The position numbers and the translations under genes were made by a program. Below the pieces are notes generated by a model, which made no database searches, was not told where the DNA came from, and saw only the letters and a list, made by a program, of their open reading frames with translations. A stretch of 64,000 nt of DNA from an uncultured Pelagibacteraceae bacterium (GTDB lineage: Bacteria > Pseudomonadota > Alphaproteobacteria > Pelagibacterales > Pelagibacteraceae), in contig CABZDR010000001.1 of the NCBI GenBank assembly GCA_902524535.1, forward strand, positions 485,001 to 549,000, given 5' to 3'. Positions 62,843 through 64,000 of this stretch are shown here, in pieces (within the stretch, counting starts at the first letter, position 1; the number at the start of each line of letters is the position of its first letter).

Positions 62843-63830
62843 GACTTTAGCAATAAAATTAAACAATCAAAGAATTAAAAAATTTTATAAAAAATTTAAA
62901 AAAAATCTCGACATTTCAGAAGATTTCATTGTAGCAGTCTCTGGAGGGCCAGATAGTTTAGCATTAGCATTTTTAGCCAAAATATACTCAATAGAAAAAG
63001 GATTAGGCGCAAAATTTTTAATAGTAGACCATAGACTGAGATCAGAATCTTCTAAAGAGGCAAAAAAAACTCATAAAATTTTAAAAAATAATCATATCGA
63101 CTCAAAGATATTAACTTGGGTAGGTAGGAAACCATCTAAAAATATTCAGTCGATAGCAAGAAAGAAAAGATACGAATTGTTATTTTCACAGTCTGATAAA
63201 TTTAAAATTAAGAACATTCTACTTGGGCACCACGAAAATGATCTTTTTGAGAATTTTTTTATCAGGATGTTAAGAGGAAGTGGTTTAAAAGGATTAGTAT
63301 CTTTAGACAAAAAAGTAGAAATAAATGGAAAAAATTTATTGAGACCTTTAATAGATGAAAAAAAGGAAGACCTCAGATTTATCGCAAAAAAAGTTTTTAA
63401 TTTTTATGTGAATGATCCTTCAAATGAAGATAAAAAATATCTCAGAACTCAGATTAGAAAACTTATAGAGGAACTTAAAGAAAAGGGCCTTGACCACAAA
63501 AAATTAAGCACAACAATTAAAAATTTAAAATATTCAAATAATCTTGTAGAGCACTATGTCAGTAAAAATCTTAAAAAAAACACTTTTTTTTCATTAAAAA
63601 GAAAAAAGTTAATTCTTAAAAATGAATATTTCAAGCAACCATTTGAGATAATTTTAAGATCTCTATCAGAATCAATTAAACTTGTAGGTCAAAAAGGTCT
63701 TCCTGTTAGAGGCAAAAAGTTACAAAAAATTATCTCAAAAATCAAAAATCACGCTTCTTATAAGCAAACTATAGGTGGTTGCATTATAGAAAAGGTCAAC
63801 GAAACAATAATAATATCAAAAGAGCATTGA
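62802..63830 (+). CDS. tilS: tRNA(Ile)-lysidine synthetase
   Basis: A 342-residue PP-loop enzyme with AVSGGPDSLALAFLAK (ATP loop), LIVDHRLRSESSKEA, GHHENDLFENFFIRML and GSGLKGLVSL. It also has LLRPLIDEKKEDLRFIAKK and DPSNEDKKYLRTQIRK. It changes the wobble C of the CAU isoleucine tRNA to lysidine. The C-terminal part is short. The ATG start gives an unusually large 41-nt overlap with ybgF; a downstream TTG within LNVINK is possible. Confidence 0.9.
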   Translation: MSLKNLNVINKIPKTLAIKLNNQRIKKFYKKFKKNLDISEDFIVAVSGGPDSLALAFLAKIYSIEKGLGAKFLIVDHRLRSESSKEAKKTHKILKNNHIDSKILTWVGRKPSKNIQSIARKKRYELLFSQSDKFKIKNILLGHHENDLFENFFIRMLRGSGLKGLVSLDKKVEINGKNLLRPLIDEKKEDLRFIAKKVFNFYVNDPSNEDKKYLRTQIRKLIEELKEKGLDHKKLSTTIKNLKYSNNLVEHYVSKNLKKNTFFSLKRKKLILKNEYFKQPFEIILRSLSESIKLVGQKGLPVRGKKLQKIISKIKNHASYKQTIGGCIIEKVNETIIISKEH

Positions 63831-63893
63831 ATTTTTTAAACTAAGACCAAAATTGTCACTTGTTTAATCCATAATAATTCTTATTTTATACGT

Positions 63894-64000
63894 ATGAATT
63901 TAAAAAATATTGCAATGTGGGCAATAATCGTTTTCCTAACGATAGGTCTATACAATATGTTTAAAAACCCTCAGACAAATTCTTTAGAGGGTAACAAAGT
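63894..64000 (+). CDS. ftsH: FtsH protease, N-terminal fragment (3' end off window)
   Basis: The frame from ATG 63894 runs off the right edge. Its 35 residues are MNLKNIAMWAIIVFLTIGLY followed by NMFKNP, the first membrane helix typical of alphaproteobacterial FtsH. The position after tilS is the usual one. FtsH is a membrane AAA+ zinc protease; its ATPase part lies outside the window. It is not in the ORF track. Confidence 0.75.
   Translation, partial: MNLKNIAMWAIIVFLTIGLYNMFKNPQTNSLEGNK

Overview
The window looks like a SAR11 (Candidatus Pelagibacter-type) alphaproteobacterial genome. Base composition is very AT-rich and Arg and Lys codons are mostly AGA and AAA. Genes are packed with 1-14 nt overlaps and no gap exceeds 300 nt. 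The core gene order (ybgF, tilS, ftsH; tol-pal; yebC, ruvC; split pntAA/pntAB/pntB behind a tiny cytochrome oxidase subunit IV) is alphaproteobacterial. The 5S rRNA gene stands alone at the right end of a roughly 41 kb surface-polysaccharide island. This matches hypervariable region 2 (HVR2) described for Ca. Pelagibacter, which lies between the 23S and 5S rRNA genes. The 16S-23S part is presumed to lie beyond the left edge and is not seen here. The organism call is inference from these features; no database search was possible.

Region 1 (1-41060) is the glycan island. Nonulosonic (sialic/legionaminic-like) acid set A (1563-11955) holds a NeuB fused to an FAD oxidoreductase, an unknown Rossmann protein, an aldo/keto reductase-like protein, a NeuA-type cytidylyltransferase, an O-carbamoyltransferase, an amidotransferase trio (WbpG/PseA-like, HisH-like, HisF-like) and a PtmA-like SDR. 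A surface-carbohydrate transferase, a second carbamoyltransferase and an ABC flippase follow (12080-16988). Next comes a module of a sulfatase-like membrane protein, a small YLDPGTGS membrane protein and a NoeA-like methyltransferase (16994-20084). Set B (21474-26254) holds a sugar formyltransferase, a second NeuB, a TIM-barrel isomerase, a CBS-DegT aminotransferase fusion and a second NeuA. The remainder (26264-41060) is methyltransferases, glycosyltransferases, a WecA/MraY-like initiating transferase, a UDP-glucuronate 4-epimerase-like protein, and gmd plus fcl for GDP-fucose. Together these could make at least two modified nonulosonic acids plus a fucose-containing glycan, assembled on undecaprenyl phosphate and flipped by the ABC transporter. 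The actual products cannot be read from sequence.

Region 2 (41087-46348) starts with the 5S rRNA gene, which has its own sigma70-like promoter ending exactly at the 5S 5' end. It is followed 11 nt later by rpmJ, then a small cytochrome oxidase subunit IV, the proton-translocating transhydrogenase, transaldolase, a polytopic membrane protein, and the initiator tRNA on the opposite strand.

Region 3 (46355-54486, minus strand) holds rpsU, a TrcR/DUF1013 regulator, rpmE, suhB, efp, thiE, class I fructose-bisphosphate aldolase, pgk, gap and tkt in a tightly overlapping order. Region 4 (54541-64000, plus strand) holds a coiled-coil protein, zapA, 5-formyl-THF cycloligase, a YmdB-type phosphodiesterase, yebC, a phage-type RuvC-like resolvase, tolQRAB-pal-ybgF, tilS and the start of ftsH.

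The observations most worth a second look are the FAD-NeuB and CBS-aminotransferase fusions, the 5S gene with its own promoter abutting rpmJ, a decayed tRNA-Leu inside the island, the probable ATT start of rpsU, the A29-U41 initiator tRNA, and the phage-type RuvC.
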